Assembly: GCA_963839475.1 (NCBI GenBank)
Contig: CAWIVH010000001.1
Span: 186,001-250,000 of the forward strand
Length of the DNA: 64,000 bases
DNA from: CAWIVH01 sp963839475
Lineage (GTDB): Bacteria > Acidobacteriota > UBA6911
Reading direction: 5' to 3'
The notes beneath the pieces are model-generated. The model was not told the DNA's origin. It saw only the letters and a list, made by a program, of their open reading frames with translations, and ran no database searches. A program made the translations under genes and the position numbers. Positions 9,605-19,030 of the stretch are shown one piece after another (the first letter of the stretch is position 1; every line of letters begins with the position of its first letter).

Positions 9605-12429
9605 ACCGCAAAAAGTGCGCCATCACGCGTCGAGAATTCGTTCGGGGAGGCGCTGTAGCTGCGGGGGCGGGGTTTACCGGGATTCTGAAATCGCCCGGCA
9701 GCGCTGCGCCCGCGGCCGAGGATGAACTCTGGCGGGTGTTTCACGAACCGCCCATGTCTGCCCGGCCGTTTGTCCGATGGTGGTGGAATGGCGACAAGGT
9801 GACCGCGAATGAAATCCTGCGCGAGCTTGACGTCATGAAATCGGCCGGCATCGGCGGCTTCGAGTTGAATCCCATCCGTTTTCCGGACGACTCCGACCCG
9901 CTCCATGTCCCCGTCCTCACCTGGCTCAGCCCGGAGTGGTGCGCGGCCGTCAGAACCGCAGCTGTCGGCGCCCGGGAGCGCGGGCTCACGGCCGACATCA
10001 TTGTAGGCTCCGGGTGGCCGTTCGGCGGCCGCTTCCTCTCCCGCGACCAACAGACGCAGATCCTTACGGTCGGGCGGTACGGTTGTACGGGCCCGGGAAA
10101 GATAACTATCACCGAAGCCGAAATGTTCGCCGGCGTCGAGCTGTCGATGCACTCCAAACACGACGACATTCTCAAGCAGATCTGGCGCATTTACCTGACA
10201 CCCGCGTCGCTCGAGAAGATCGAGCCGGGTCTCGACGTGACCGGATCCTTTACAGATGGGAAATTCACCTTCGAGATCCCGCCGGGCCCTCATATCGTCC
10301 ACTACCTGGTTATTCAGACCGGTTTCATGGCGGTGATCAACGGCGCCCCCGGCTCGGACGGCCCCGTGGTGAACCACTTCAAGCGTGAAGCGGTCGAGTT
10401 TTACCTCCGGCATATGTCCGACGGTATGCGGCCGCATCTGGGCCGGCTGGGCGATTATTTCCGTGCTTTCTTCTGCGACAGCCTCGAACTGGAAGGCGCC
10501 AACTGGTGCGACGACCTGATCCCTGAATTCCAGCGACGGCGCGGGTACGATCTCGCGCCTCTGCTGCCTTTCGTGCTCTTCAAGACCGGGGAAATGGGAA
10601 ACGCCGTGGAGGACACCCAGGCCGCCAAACTCGGTCCGGCGGCTGAGGACATGGTGCGGCGGGCTCGTCACGACTATTGGATCACGCTGATCGAATTATT
10701 CCGGGAACGATTCATCCTGCCCTTTGCGGCATGGTGCCGCGACCAGGGCGGCAAGTCGCGCGTGCAGGCATATGGCCATGGGTACGACCCCGTCGAGAGC
10801 AGCATGCTCATCGATATCCCGGAATGCGAAACCTGGCTCAACCGCGACATCGGAACCACTCGGAGCCGCGGCTATACGATGATCAACAAATTCGTCGCCT
10901 CCGGCGCCCGGCTTGCCGCGAAGCGCCTCGTGAGCTGTGAGGAGATCACCAACACCAGCTTTGTTTTTTTCGCCCCTCTGGAAATGATCAAGATCACCGG
11001 AGATGAAAGCAACCTCTCCGGTGTGACGCACTCCATCCTGCACGGCTTCAATTACTCACCGCTCGAGACGGCTTTCCCCGGCTGGGTGCGCTACGGAACC
11101 TATTTCAACGAACGGAATACCTGGTGGCCCTTCGTCCGGCGCTGGATGGACTACAAGGCGCGCCTGAGTGCGCTGCTTCAGGCGGCCGAGCCGCAAGCAA
11201 ACATCGCCGTCGTGCACCCTCTCGCCGATATGTGGAGCCGGTGGGGGATGCAACGCGATCCCTTCCCGAAGCTGGCTCATCCGCCCTATGCCCACAATCT
11301 CTGGCAGGCCATCCACCAGAACGGGCACAACTGTGATTTCCTGACCGATGGCCTGCTGTCGCGCTGCTCGATGAAGGCCGGCGCGGCGCACTTCGGCAGC
11401 CGGAGCTATGAAACAATCATACTGATGGAGGTGGAGACCATCAGCGCCGCGGCAGCTGGGGCCCTCGAAGCCTTCGCCGCAGCGGGAGGCAAAATAGTAT
11501 TCATCGGGAAAAGGCCGTACCGCTCGCCGGGCCTGCGCGAGGCGGAATCGAGCGATCGAACTGTGCGCAGTGCGATGCAGCGGATATCGGACAACCATGC
11601 CAAAAACTGCATCTCAGTGGCGCCGCCAGAGAACGACATTGTCGAATGGTTCGGACAGGTGCAGAGCCGCCTGAAGCTGGAGCCCGATGTGCGGCTCACA
11701 CCGGCGCGCTGGCACGTAATGCAGATGCGGTATCGCGCCGGGGAGCGCGACATTTTCTTCTTAGTGAATGTCAGTCGCGATTTTCCGGCAGAATTGCAGG
11801 CTTCGTTCCGATCCGGCGGGAAAACCCCGTGGCGCTGGGACCCGGAAACGGGTGAGAGGTCGGTTTTCCCCTATGGGAAATCGAAAGAAAAGCTCGATCT
11901 GCGACTGGAGCCCGCCGAGTCGCTCCTGCTGGTTTTCGAGCCCGGAGATGCGGCGTCGCCGCGCAAAGAAAAGCCTGTCGACGATCAGTCCCAATCGCTC
12001 TCGGGGCCATGGCATCTGGCCCTGGCGCATGTCGAAGGGCGCCGGCAGGAAATCACACTTGAAGCGTTGCGCGACCTGGGGCAAACGGACGGCTGCGCAG
12101 ATTTCGCGGGAACGGCAACCTATCGCCAGGAGTTTAACGCAGCCAACCCAGCCCTGCGTTTTATCGACCTCGGAAAGGTCGCCGGCGTATCGGAAGTTGC
12201 GCTCAACGGCCGCTCCTTGGGCTGCCGCTGGTACGGGAGGCATCTGTACAGCCTCGAGAACGCAATACGGGCGGGCGCGAATGTCCTGGAGGTCAAGGTG
12301 ACAACGGTGCTGGGGAATTACTGCAAGTCACTGAAGGGCAATGCGGCAGTCCAGCGCTGGACACGAAACATCCCTGCGCAGCCGATGGGCTTGCTCGGCC
12401 CCGTCCGCCTCCTGAGGGGACAAGGGTAG
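9601..12429 (+). CDS. Tat-exported GH106-like alpha-L-rhamnosidase
   Basis: A 942-residue exported glycosidase. The first 36 residues form a Tat signal (TRREFVRGGAVAAGAGF). The catalytic part begins ARPFVRWWWNGDKVT, followed by LDVMKSAGIGGFELN, a GH106 hallmark: these enzymes remove terminal L-rhamnose from plant polysaccharides or glycosides. The C-terminal 150 residues look like a GH2-type beta-sandwich (ALNGRSLGCRWYGRHLY). The start overlaps the VanZ-like stop by four bases and has a GGGGGGAAAG ribosome site. The long minus-strand frames here are antisense shadows. I am sure of the broad family, less sure of rhamnose specificity. Confidence 0.8.
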   Translation: MNRKKCAITRREFVRGGAVAAGAGFTGILKSPGSAAPAAEDELWRVFHEPPMSARPFVRWWWNGDKVTANEILRELDVMKSAGIGGFELNPIRFPDDSDPLHVPVLTWLSPEWCAAVRTAAVGARERGLTADIIVGSGWPFGGRFLSRDQQTQILTVGRYGCTGPGKITITEAEMFAGVELSMHSKHDDILKQIWRIYLTPASLEKIEPGLDVTGSFTDGKFTFEIPPGPHIVHYLVIQTGFMAVINGAPGSDGPVVNHFKREAVEFYLRHMSDGMRPHLGRLGDYFRAFFCDSLELEGANWCDDLIPEFQRRRGYDLAPLLPFVLFKTGEMGNAVEDTQAAKLGPAAEDMVRRARHDYWITLIELFRERFILPFAAWCRDQGGKSRVQAYGHGYDPVESSMLIDIPECETWLNRDIGTTRSRGYTMINKFVASGARLAAKRLVSCEEITNTSFVFFAPLEMIKITGDESNLSGVTHSILHGFNYSPLETAFPGWVRYGTYFNERNTWWPFVRRWMDYKARLSALLQAAEPQANIAVVHPLADMWSRWGMQRDPFPKLAHPPYAHNLWQAIHQNGHNCDFLTDGLLSRCSMKAGAAHFGSRSYETIILMEVETISAAAAGALEAFAAAGGKIVFIGKRPYRSPGLREAESSDRTVRSAMQRISDNHAKNCISVAPPENDIVEWFGQVQSRLKLEPDVRLTPARWHVMQMRYRAGERDIFFLVNVSRDFPAELQASFRSGGKTPWRWDPETGERSVFPYGKSKEKLDLRLEPAESLLLVFEPGDAASPRKEKPVDDQSQSLSGPWHLALAHVEGRRQEITLEALRDLGQTDGCADFAGTATYRQEFNAANPALRFIDLGKVAGVSEVALNGRSLGCRWYGRHLYSLENAIRAGANVLEVKVTTVLGNYCKSLKGNAAVQRWTRNIPAQPMGLLGPVRLLRGQG

Positions 12430-12548
12430 ATCGCCTGCAAGGATCAGGAAACCTGAGAAGGATCATCCATACTCAAACCACGAAGCTCGCGAAGACTTTT
12501 AACTTTATTAATTGCCTTTTTTTTGCGGCTTTGTTGGACTTCGCGGTT

Positions 12549-12719
12549 TCAGAGGAAGTTGTCGATCAGCATCAGGTTGGATTCGGTTTTGTCGTACTGT
12601 TTCCAGATTATGGAGCGGCTGTGTGCGGTCACCGAAAACATATTCCCGGCGTGTCGTGCAACAATACCTATGCATCCTATTTCGCTCAACCGGCGACTTT
12701 GAAAATCAAACAGCCGCAC
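12549..12719 (-). pseudogene. Relic of the 3' end of a Ser/Thr kinase-PD40 gene
   Basis: The frame ends KTESNLMLIDNFL, and its preceding VRLFDFQSRRL and MFSVTAHSRSIIW segments align with the last 60 residues of the kinase-linked PD40 protein at 15.9 kb (RTESTLMLIDNFR, IKIYDFRTQ, KFSVTHDGRWIVW). The DNA is also visibly similar, for example TCGATCAGCATCAG in both. No kinase or beta-propeller remains upstream: the frame runs into unrelated sequence. It is therefore a broken duplicate, not a gene. Confidence 0.7.
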
Positions 12720-12828
12720 GAAGCCACGCGTTGGCGGCATTTCGCCAGTCCCCAATGCCTTCGATGTCTCCAATGCCGCGATGCCGTTCTCAGAAACGGA
12801 AGGATGTTCCGGGCCAGCGGCGATCGAC

Positions 12829-14641
12829 TCACAGATCCCGAGCTGCATGGGTAGCTACCCAACCACCGTCCACGCCGCCTGGCAGCATCTGCCCGACGTC
12901 CTCACCGACCTCAGCGTCGAGCAGAGCATTTAACTTGGCACTCATCGCCACAAGAAGCTCACCGGACTTTTTGGGATCGATCGCCAGATTGTTGAGCTCG
13001 TACGGATCGGCCTGCAGGTCAAACAGTTCCACGTCATTCAATTGGAGCAGCGTTTCGAGCGATGTCGGCCGGTTGTGTTGCTTGGGCGCGAAGTAGCGAG
13101 TAAACTGGTAACGGCCATCGAACACGCTGCGAATAGCCCCGCGCTTCGTCAAATCGGGCCGCAACGCACCTTCCTTGATTGCTTTTTGGAATTTGGCCTT
13201 GCCGTCGGGCTGAAGCATGACGTCGACGGCCTTCAGCGCAAAATCGCCGTCGATGTACGCAAACATGTTGTAGCAGAAAAGCGACCCGTCCCGCAGCGCG
13301 GTGTACGCGGCTTTTTCCGGAATAGCGAGCAGCGGCGAAAAGTCCTTGCCAGGCAAGCTTTTGGTGATAGCGGCTTTCTTTGCGGAGCTTGCGTTGGTCA
13401 GGGCGACGAGGGTGGGCGCGATGTCGAGGTGCGAGGTCACGGCCTTGCACCGCTTGCCGCCCTGATACGCCGGATGGACGACGATCAGCGGCACGTTGTT
13501 TTGCTCGCGATAGGAAGTTGCACCCTTCGCGTGAAGCCGATGAGCCCCGTCGAGGTCGCCGTGGTCTGCCGTAAGCACGATGATCGTTTTCGAAGCAAGC
13601 CCCAGCGCCTCGAGTTCGTCCAGCAAAGTTACAATGTGGCTGTCGACGTCGCGCAGGCAGTTGAGGTAGTAGTTGTGCCGCTTGCGCCACCGCCAATCCT
13701 CATTCGCGATATTGCCGATCAGCGCATCGTGCGACTTCAGGTAATCGGCATGCGCTCGAGGCCGGCCCGGCGCGTCGAGCGGTTGACGTATAGCTCCCCG
13801 GCAATTCGAACCCCATTGCTTCGCATAGAGCGAATGCGCCGGCTCCGGAGCGACGTGGCCCAGGATGTTCCGGGCTTGCACGGGCTGGCCGGGACGGTCG
13901 GTATTCAGGAACATGATGTCGTGTGGATTTACCAGGTTCACTGCGAGAAACCATGGCTTCCCCTGAGTCGCGAGCTCGGTTCCACGACCGCGCAGCCAAT
14001 TGACTCCCATCGCAGAAATGATCCCGTCGTGCAGGTAGCCGCCCTGGGTGTGCCCGATGATGTCTCCTACACCGTAGTAATCTTTGAAGCCGTAGGCTTC
14101 CATCTCTTTGGTAAAGATCTTGGTCGGCGATCCGAGCTCGTTGACCAGTCTCGAATTCCTTGGTCAGGTGCCACTTCCCCTTATAGGCAGTGTAATATCC
14201 AGCCTCTTGCAGGAGGTGGCCGAGCGTGTGAATCTCGGTCGACATGCTCTCGATCCAAGGGAAATTCGTATTGTCGAACATCCGCGTCTGCTGGATATGC
14301 CGCCCCGTATAGACTACGGAACGCGACGGCGTGCACACGCACGAATTGATGCGGTGGTTCTCGAAGACAATGCCCTTTTTTGCGAGACGGTCGTGTGCCG
14401 GTCGCCGATAGTCCGGCGGCAACTCGCCGGGGACGAAGCAGCGCTCCTGGTCGGTCAATATAAAGAGTATGTTGTATGGTGCGCCGGCATTCCCCGCTGT
14501 CTGGGTCCCCGAGGCCGCAACAGCAGCAGCCGCTCCAGTGGCAACACTATTTCCAAAGGCCGAGGAAACGGCCCCCATGCCCATCATCTTCAGAGAATCC
14601 CGACGCGTGACGGAAACGCTCGACCGCTCACTTCTTCCCAT
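12829..14641 (-). pseudogene. Exported sulfatase, frameshifted
   Basis: An arylsulfatase-type hydrolase (alkaline-phosphatase fold) that would remove sulfate from an exported substrate. The N-terminal part runs from 14641 with a twin-arginine signal (TRRDSLKMMGMG), the first metal site (ILTDQE) and the formylglycine motif CTPSR (Cys near residue 103). It reads correctly to KGKWHLTKEFET near 14150. The protein continues in another frame as NELGSPTKIF, then KDYYGVGD, VNLVNPHD and LTADHGD to the stop at 12829. One extra base near 14147-14155 explains the break. AGAGGTGAT precedes the ATG by three bases. It would be about 600 residues if intact. It may be a real pseudogene or a sequence error. 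Confidence 0.8.
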
Positions 14642-15169
14642 AAATCACCTCTTGTCGTTGTCGACCAGCAACTTAGTCGAGCTTACTTCGACCAAGGCGG
14701 CGCTCACCGAAGTATGTTCAAAAATGTTCTTTCAATTGTATGTGATTTACAGGCTCAACACCTGCAAACCCAATTTCATGATATGAATTTGATGCGACAA
14801 GTTTGGGTTAGACTGCTTCGCTTCCTACAATCCTCACCGGTTGTTGATTTTCTCGTCCCTTAACCTGCCACCCAGGTCCAGCTGTAATCCGCAGCTTAGG
14901 GGAATTCGGGCGTGAGCTCAAGGGATAAAACCAACTCTACGGGCCTCCTTTACTCGGAACTTTCGGGGGATGCCCCGAAATATCGGCGCCGCTCTTCAGT
15001 TGGATCACTCGCAAGAAAATGCTCGGCGCAAACTATGCCTTACCGCCGTGCTTCCGTTGGCAAACACAGCCCTGGGCGGATGGACGAGGCAGAGAATCCG
15101 AATGCGAGTGCGCCATCGGGGGCATTCAAGAACGCTCAGCGCAAACACCCGTTATAGCGAAAAACTGGT
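14642..15169. other. Intergenic region with no supported gene
   Basis: About 530 bases upstream of the sulfatase gene and beyond the VapC stop. Short plus-strand frames (for example 14912-15157) have no signal peptide, family motif or credible ribosome site. I see nothing else in it. Confidence 0.4.
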
Positions 15170-15562
15170 TTAGACTGGAACGTGGAGTTGAATGAACCCG
15201 AGCCTCTGCATTCGTTTGAAATCTTCATCCCGGGACCACAGAGGAATATCGCGGTCTGCGGCCAATGCGGCAATCAGGAGATCGGCTACGCCGAATCGCT
15301 CTCCCTTGTCCGCCGCATTCTCGGCCCAGGTTTCCATCCGTTCCCAAGTGGATGGCAGAGGCATCAGCAGCGGCAATGCCTGCAGCACGCGCCGCAGTGC
15401 AACCCGGTCTTTGGCAGAACTCCTCGACAGGATTTCAATCTTAACCGGCGCCGCCAGGGCGACCCGGTCGTCCTCGAGAAGCTCCCACATGTGTGATACG
15501 AGCCGGTCATCCTTCCCTCGGAAGTAGTCGATCCAGATTGAAGTGTCCACGAGGATCATCAT
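15170..15562 (-). CDS. vapC: VapC-family PIN-domain toxin
   Basis: A 130-residue PIN-domain ribonuclease, the toxin of a type II toxin-antitoxin pair. It opens LVDTSIWIDYFRG, which carries the first metal-binding Asp. The middle acidic residue is in VKIEILS, and the last are in RFGVADLLIAALA and LWSRDEDF, the normal four-acid layout. PIN toxins cut tRNA or rRNA; the target cannot be inferred. The start overlaps the antitoxin stop by four bases, so the two are translated together. The active-site residues are intact. Confidence 0.9.
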   Translation of the reverse strand: MMILVDTSIWIDYFRGKDDRLVSHMWELLEDDRVALAAPVKIEILSRSSAKDRVALRRVLQALPLLMPLPSTWERMETWAENAADKGERFGVADLLIAALAADRDIPLWSRDEDFKRMQRLGFIQLHVPV

Positions 15563-15765
15563 TTCACCCTGGCCGGCCGTCGCCTTGAACGGTCAAGGTC
15601 GAGATCCAACCGGATCGAGCCTGCCATTTCCTTGAGCTCTTCAATTCTCTTTTTCCGGATCAATTCGCGCAGCGAGAAGATCACGGTATCCGTTTTCGAT
15701 TTAAATTGCAGCAGCCGCTGCGCCTCGTTCAGCAGGTCCTCGGGCAAATCAAGGGTTGTACGCAT
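15559..15765 (-). CDS. vapB: VapB-family antitoxin
   Basis: A 68-residue protein. The N-terminus (MRTTLDLPEDLLNEAQRLL) is a ribbon-helix-helix DNA-binding strand and helix of the DUF2191/VapB type. The basic C-terminal tail (RSRRRPARVK) is the usual toxin-wrapping part. It should neutralise the adjacent PIN toxin and, with it, repress its own promoter. The perfect palindrome over its start codon is a likely operator. Confidence 0.85.
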   Translation of the reverse strand: MRTTLDLPEDLLNEAQRLLQFKSKTDTVIFSLRELIRKKRIEELKEMAGSIRLDLDLDRSRRRPARVK

Positions 15766-15788
15766 ATAAATGACCTTAATTTATATGC
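15762..15788. promoter_or_regulatory. Putative VapBC operator palindrome overlapping the vapB start codon
   Basis: Perfect inverted repeat with 10-bp arms, GCATATAAAT and ATTTATATGC, around GACCTTA. The left arm contains the complement of the vapB ATG and the spacer contains the ribosome site (AAGGT on the coding strand). Ribbon-helix-helix antitoxins bind such sites, so autorepression is likely. That role is inferred. Confidence 0.75.
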
Positions 15789-15922
15789 CTAAGGATGTCA
15801 AGAAATGTCATATTGTTATGCATTTCGTCTGACGCGGGTGCGATCTGCCCGCCCCCATAGGCTCCGGATGTTCCTATCCGCAGGACCCGCGTGGCTCGGC
15901 CTGGGATTTGTCTCAGGCTGAG

Positions 15923-16672
15923 TCAGCGGAAGTTATCGATCAGCATCAGTGTGGATTCGGTGCGGTCCCGCTGTTGCCAGACAATCCACCGGCCGTCGTG
16001 AGTAACTGAAAACTTTGCGTGATTGAGAAAGTCGATTTTCGAAAGTGAACTGACCCGGGCGGTCGATTGTGTCCTAAAATCGTAGATTTTGATCGAGGCT
16101 GCTGTTCCCGGCGGTGCGTCAGAATAGTCAACAAAGTAGATGCCGCGGTCTGCGATTCCCCAATGTCCCGGATACACTTGGGATAGTTCCCTGATCGCAA
16201 TTTCAGCTCCTCCTTGCACGGGCATGCTCCAAAGTCCCTGTGTCGAATAATTTCCCTTGGTGTAATACAGGGTCTTCCCGTCAGGCGATTCGAACGCTTC
16301 CAGTCCTCCGTCCCGGGTTACCTGCTGTAAGTTTTCGCCGGCTGGGGACGATTTCCAGACTTGGTTTTTCCCGGAGCGATTGGAGCCAAAATAAATCCAT
16401 TCGCCATCCGGCGACCAGACCGGACTCCCATCAGATGCGGGATCAGTGGTGAACCGCCGCATCGTCCCTGACGCGATCGCCATTACATATATGTCGATGT
16501 TGTCCTGTTTTTCTCCGTTCCAACTGAACGCGATACGTCCGCCATCGGGCGAAAAACTGGGATACGCCTGTATCCCCTTGTAACTTGTGAGCGGGACAAC
16601 ATTGAATGGCAATTCATCCCGTGTCGCCTTCCGGAAATATACGAAAAGAACGGCTGCAGTGAAAACCATCAA
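15923..16672 (-). CDS. PD40/TolB-like beta-propeller, C-terminal half of a split Ser/Thr kinase
   Basis: A 249-residue C-terminal part of an acidobacterial-type kinase. It begins inside a transmembrane helix (MVFTAAVLFVYF) and continues as a beta-propeller with repeated PD40 motifs: YPSFSPDGGRIAFSWNG, SPVWSPDGEWIYFGSNRSG and ESPDGKTLYYTKG. Upstream, the same frame reads GIATWIATA and so completes the helix, which the kinase frame does not. The two frames should be one protein, separated by a single frameshift near 16750-16775. The propeller would lie outside the cytoplasmic membrane and sense a ligand. Confidence 0.7.
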   Translation of the reverse strand: MMVFTAAVLFVYFRKATRDELPFNVVPLTSYKGIQAYPSFSPDGGRIAFSWNGEKQDNIDIYVMAIASGTMRRFTTDPASDGSPVWSPDGEWIYFGSNRSGKNQVWKSSPAGENLQQVTRDGGLEAFESPDGKTLYYTKGNYSTQGLWSMPVQGGAEIAIRELSQVYPGHWGIADRGIYFVDYSDAPPGTAASIKIYDFRTQSTARVSSLSKIDFLNHAKFSVTHDGRWIVWQQRDRTESTLMLIDNFR

Positions 16673-17823
16673 GGCTGTAGCAATCCAGGTTGCGATCCCC
16701 TTTGTCGAGGCGGAAGCCAGGCCCCTTGCCGGGTCGATTCGAAATCTGCCTTCGAATCTTCCAGAGCCATCTTGACATCGACGATGTGCTGAGGCCTTCG
16801 TGCAGGATCTTTTCGCAGGCAGCGGCGGATAATCTTTTCCAGCTCTGCCGGCGTGCCGCCATTCATCGGCCCAGGCTCCTGATTCAGGATCGCCGACAGG
16901 GTCGAAACACTGCTCTCGCCCTGAAACGCTTTGCGCCCGGTGGCCATCTCATAAAGCAGCGATCCGAAAGAGAAAATATCCGACCGGGCATCAACCGGCT
17001 TGCCTTCCGCCTGCTCCGGCGACATGTAGGCCGCCGTGCCCATGATCCGGCCTTCTTCGGTCAGAACCGATATCGAGGACTCCCGGCCTGGCTTCGCTTC
17101 CCTCTCCGTCAGCTTCGCCAAGCCGAAGTCTAGCACCTTGACCCGGCCATCCTCCGATACCAGGATATTGCCCGGTTTCAGATCGCGGTGCACTATCCCA
17201 GCCGCGTGCGCCGCCGCGAGCGCATCGGCGATCTGGACTGCGTATTTCAGGAGGTCGCCAACCTTCATTCCCTTCGGGCCGATCTTCCGGTCCAGCGTCT
17301 GGCCGGCAAGATATTCCATTACGATGAAATCGTTCCCGCCGTCGGATGGTACGTCATGGATCGTAATGATGTTGGGGTGGCTCAGAGCCGAGGCGGCCCG
17401 TGCTTCCTGAACAAAACGCTTCTTTCTCTCAGGATTGGTTACAAGCTCGGGAGGGAGAGTCTTGATCGCGACGTACCGTTTAAGTCTTTCGTCCCGCGCG
17501 CGGTAAACCACTCCCATCCCGCCTTCGCCGATCTTTTCCTCGATCCGGTAGTGCAGGATTGTCCGGCCCACGAGGTCGGGCCCCGGCCTTGAGCTTTTGT
17601 CTTCTGCCAGCGCCCTGGCGGCCACTTCCATCGCGGGAGATTCCAGCGGTTCCTGCGAAGCGGAATCCTGCGCCATAAGCGATCGGACCTCTTGCAGAAG
17701 AAGCTCATCTCCGGCGCAGGCTGCGATCAAATAAGCCTCGCGCCGTGCAGGCTCCAGCTCCTGGGCCGCCCCATAGACCTGCTTGATCTGCTTCCAACGT
17801 TCGGGATTCATAAGACGAGACAT
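16669..17823 (-). CDS. Hanks-type Ser/Thr protein kinase, N-terminal half of a split gene
   Basis: Cytoplasmic kinase domain, complete. It has the P-loop GEGGMGVVY (near residue 99), VAIKTL with the ATP Lys, the catalytic loop HRDLKPGNI, the DFG motif DFGLAKL and the APE-equivalent YMSPEQAEG. The N-terminal 90 residues (NPERWKQIKQVYGAAQEL) are the helical region common to acidobacterial kinases. I prefer ATG 17823, because the longer frame adds only a non-conserved leader; ATG 17811 is possible too. After VKMALED the frame leaves the family pattern and ends, while the adjacent frame continues into a membrane helix and propeller. This is a frameshift, not two genes. Confidence 0.8.
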   Translation of the reverse strand: MSRLMNPERWKQIKQVYGAAQELEPARREAYLIAACAGDELLLQEVRSLMAQDSASQEPLESPAMEVAARALAEDKSSRPGPDLVGRTILHYRIEEKIGEGGMGVVYRARDERLKRYVAIKTLPPELVTNPERKKRFVQEARAASALSHPNIITIHDVPSDGGNDFIVMEYLAGQTLDRKIGPKGMKVGDLLKYAVQIADALAAAHAAGIVHRDLKPGNILVSEDGRVKVLDFGLAKLTEREAKPGRESSISVLTEEGRIMGTAAYMSPEQAEGKPVDARSDIFSFGSLLYEMATGRKAFQGESSVSTLSAILNQEPGPMNGGTPAELEKIIRRCLRKDPARRPQHIVDVKMALEDSKADFESTRQGAWLPPRQRGSQPGLLQP

Positions 17824-18002
17824 GCCTCGGGCAGATCCGCCCTCAAAACTGTTCTCCTTGATGGATGAAAAACAACGGTTTGAAAGTGAGGAGATTATAA
17901 CCCAGATATACGATCTTTGCATTGGCTGGCATAACCATCTCTGCCCTACTCATGATCGGCATCGCCAAATTCGGTGTTTCTTCCCGCGACCGGCAGAAAT
18001 CT

Positions 18003-18035
18003 GCAATCCGCAATCCGCAATCCGCAATCCGCAAT
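18003..18035. repeat. Short tandem repeat, 7-bp unit
   Basis: Four full copies of GCAATCC plus GCAAT, in the intergenic region between the divergent kinase and HExxH genes. Similar CGCAATC tracts recur between genes in many soil and sediment bacteria and give false proteins with repeated CGLRIAD or NPQSAIR. It is non-coding here. The rest of 17824-18187 holds nothing else that I can support. Confidence 0.8.
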
Positions 18036-18187
18036 TAATGCTCTGCCTCTAAGTACTGCTAATACAACTATTTTCCGGGCTATCGCTCACCCGCAATACA
18101 AAAACTTTTAAGCCGTGTCCCCTTTTTCCAACCCTTCCCGCATTAGGGCCTGAGCGCGGACATGTGAGCCGCCGGAAAAGAGGCCCC

Positions 18188-18901
18188 ATGGCAGGACGGT
18201 TAGCGATCGGAATTGCGACAGTGACAATGCTTGGAATCTTTGCAGCACAGGAAAGCCGGGCAGCCGGCATCCGGACCGATCGGCTCTCCGCAAAAGATAT
18301 GAAGACCTGGAACGCGATGGAACAGATCATTTCCGCCCGGGACAAGAACGGCCGGATCCTCCACCCAACCCTTAACAGCCTTTGGGAAAAGGCCCAGGCC
18401 ATCGGTCAGGACATCTACATCGAGTTCCCGAAGCCGAAAAGCAATACCCCCCACACTGCCGGCAACTTTTCGGTCGAGAAGACCGAGGCAGGAACTGAAG
18501 TGAAAGCCGGCGTGATCCGGTTGTACCTCGAGGTGATCGATAATGCCGGGACCTCGGACCTCTCCCGCCGGTCGAGCGGTTTCCTGCCCTTCGAAAATCT
18601 GAACAAGAAGAATTACCGCTATGCCGAGGTCCTGGGACATGAGCTGGTGCATGCGCTCCTCACCCTGACGAACAGAGACTATGCTCTTCTCGCGGATAAT
18701 CTGGACCAGGCAACTCTGGATCTGGTTTCCTATCGCCGGGGCCGGGTCGGGCAGTCACTCGACGAAGGAACGATGGCGCGCTTGACAAAAATCCGGCGCA
18801 TGACGGAAGAGATCGAGCGGCAGCCGGAAGCGGCTGAAACCGAAATCCTGCGCGAACTTCAGGGTGGATCAGTGGTGCTCTCGGCTTTCAACTTGAATTA
18901 A
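18188..18901 (+). CDS. Exported protein with an HExxH zinc-peptidase motif
   Basis: A 237-residue protein of unknown function. It has a signal peptide (RLAIGIATVTMLGIFAAQESRA), then a mixed region, then LGHELVHALLTLTN, which contains HELVH, the HExxH signature of zinc metallopeptidases. A possible third ligand would lie in the following ALLADNLDQATLDLV (Asp) or beyond, but none is certain. I chose ATG 18188 because AGAGG lies just upstream. The GTG at 18164 only adds a charged leader. It stands alone between minus-strand genes. I do not recognise a named family. Confidence 0.55.
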   Translation: MAGRLAIGIATVTMLGIFAAQESRAAGIRTDRLSAKDMKTWNAMEQIISARDKNGRILHPTLNSLWEKAQAIGQDIYIEFPKPKSNTPHTAGNFSVEKTEAGTEVKAGVIRLYLEVIDNAGTSDLSRRSSGFLPFENLNKKNYRYAEVLGHELVHALLTLTNRDYALLADNLDQATLDLVSYRRGRVGQSLDEGTMARLTKIRRMTEEIERQPEAAETEILRELQGGSVVLSAFNLN

Positions 18902-19030
18902 ATGGCGACAGGCTGGAATTGCCCTTTTTGATGCAACCTGGCGACGGCGTGCGCAAGCGTATGGGTGAGAATTCGCTCCCGCAGCCGGGCACTGAGATGC
19001 TGTAATGGGGGATATTTTAGCCCGGCACCT

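Noticed and set aside
9484..10671. 395-residue minus-strand frame opposite the rhamnosidase
   Set aside because: Antisense shadow of a well-supported gene.
14100..14170. Programmed frameshift in the sulfatase
   Set aside because: I see no slippery heptamer or downstream structure. A random indel is simpler.
13042..14349. 435-residue plus-strand frame opposite the sulfatase
   Set aside because: Antisense shadow; it carries no motif, while the sulfatase has the formylglycine and metal sites.
14912..15157. Plus-strand 81-residue frame
   Set aside because: Low-complexity, Arg/Ser-rich, with no signal or ribosome site.
16669..16672. Overlapping kinase and propeller as two coupled genes
   Set aside because: The second frame would begin inside a transmembrane helix whose first half is in the same frame upstream, so a frameshift explains it better.
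17843..18034. Small frame beginning MRIADCGLRIAD
   Set aside because: It is a translation of the 7-bp tandem repeat, a well-known source of false proteins.
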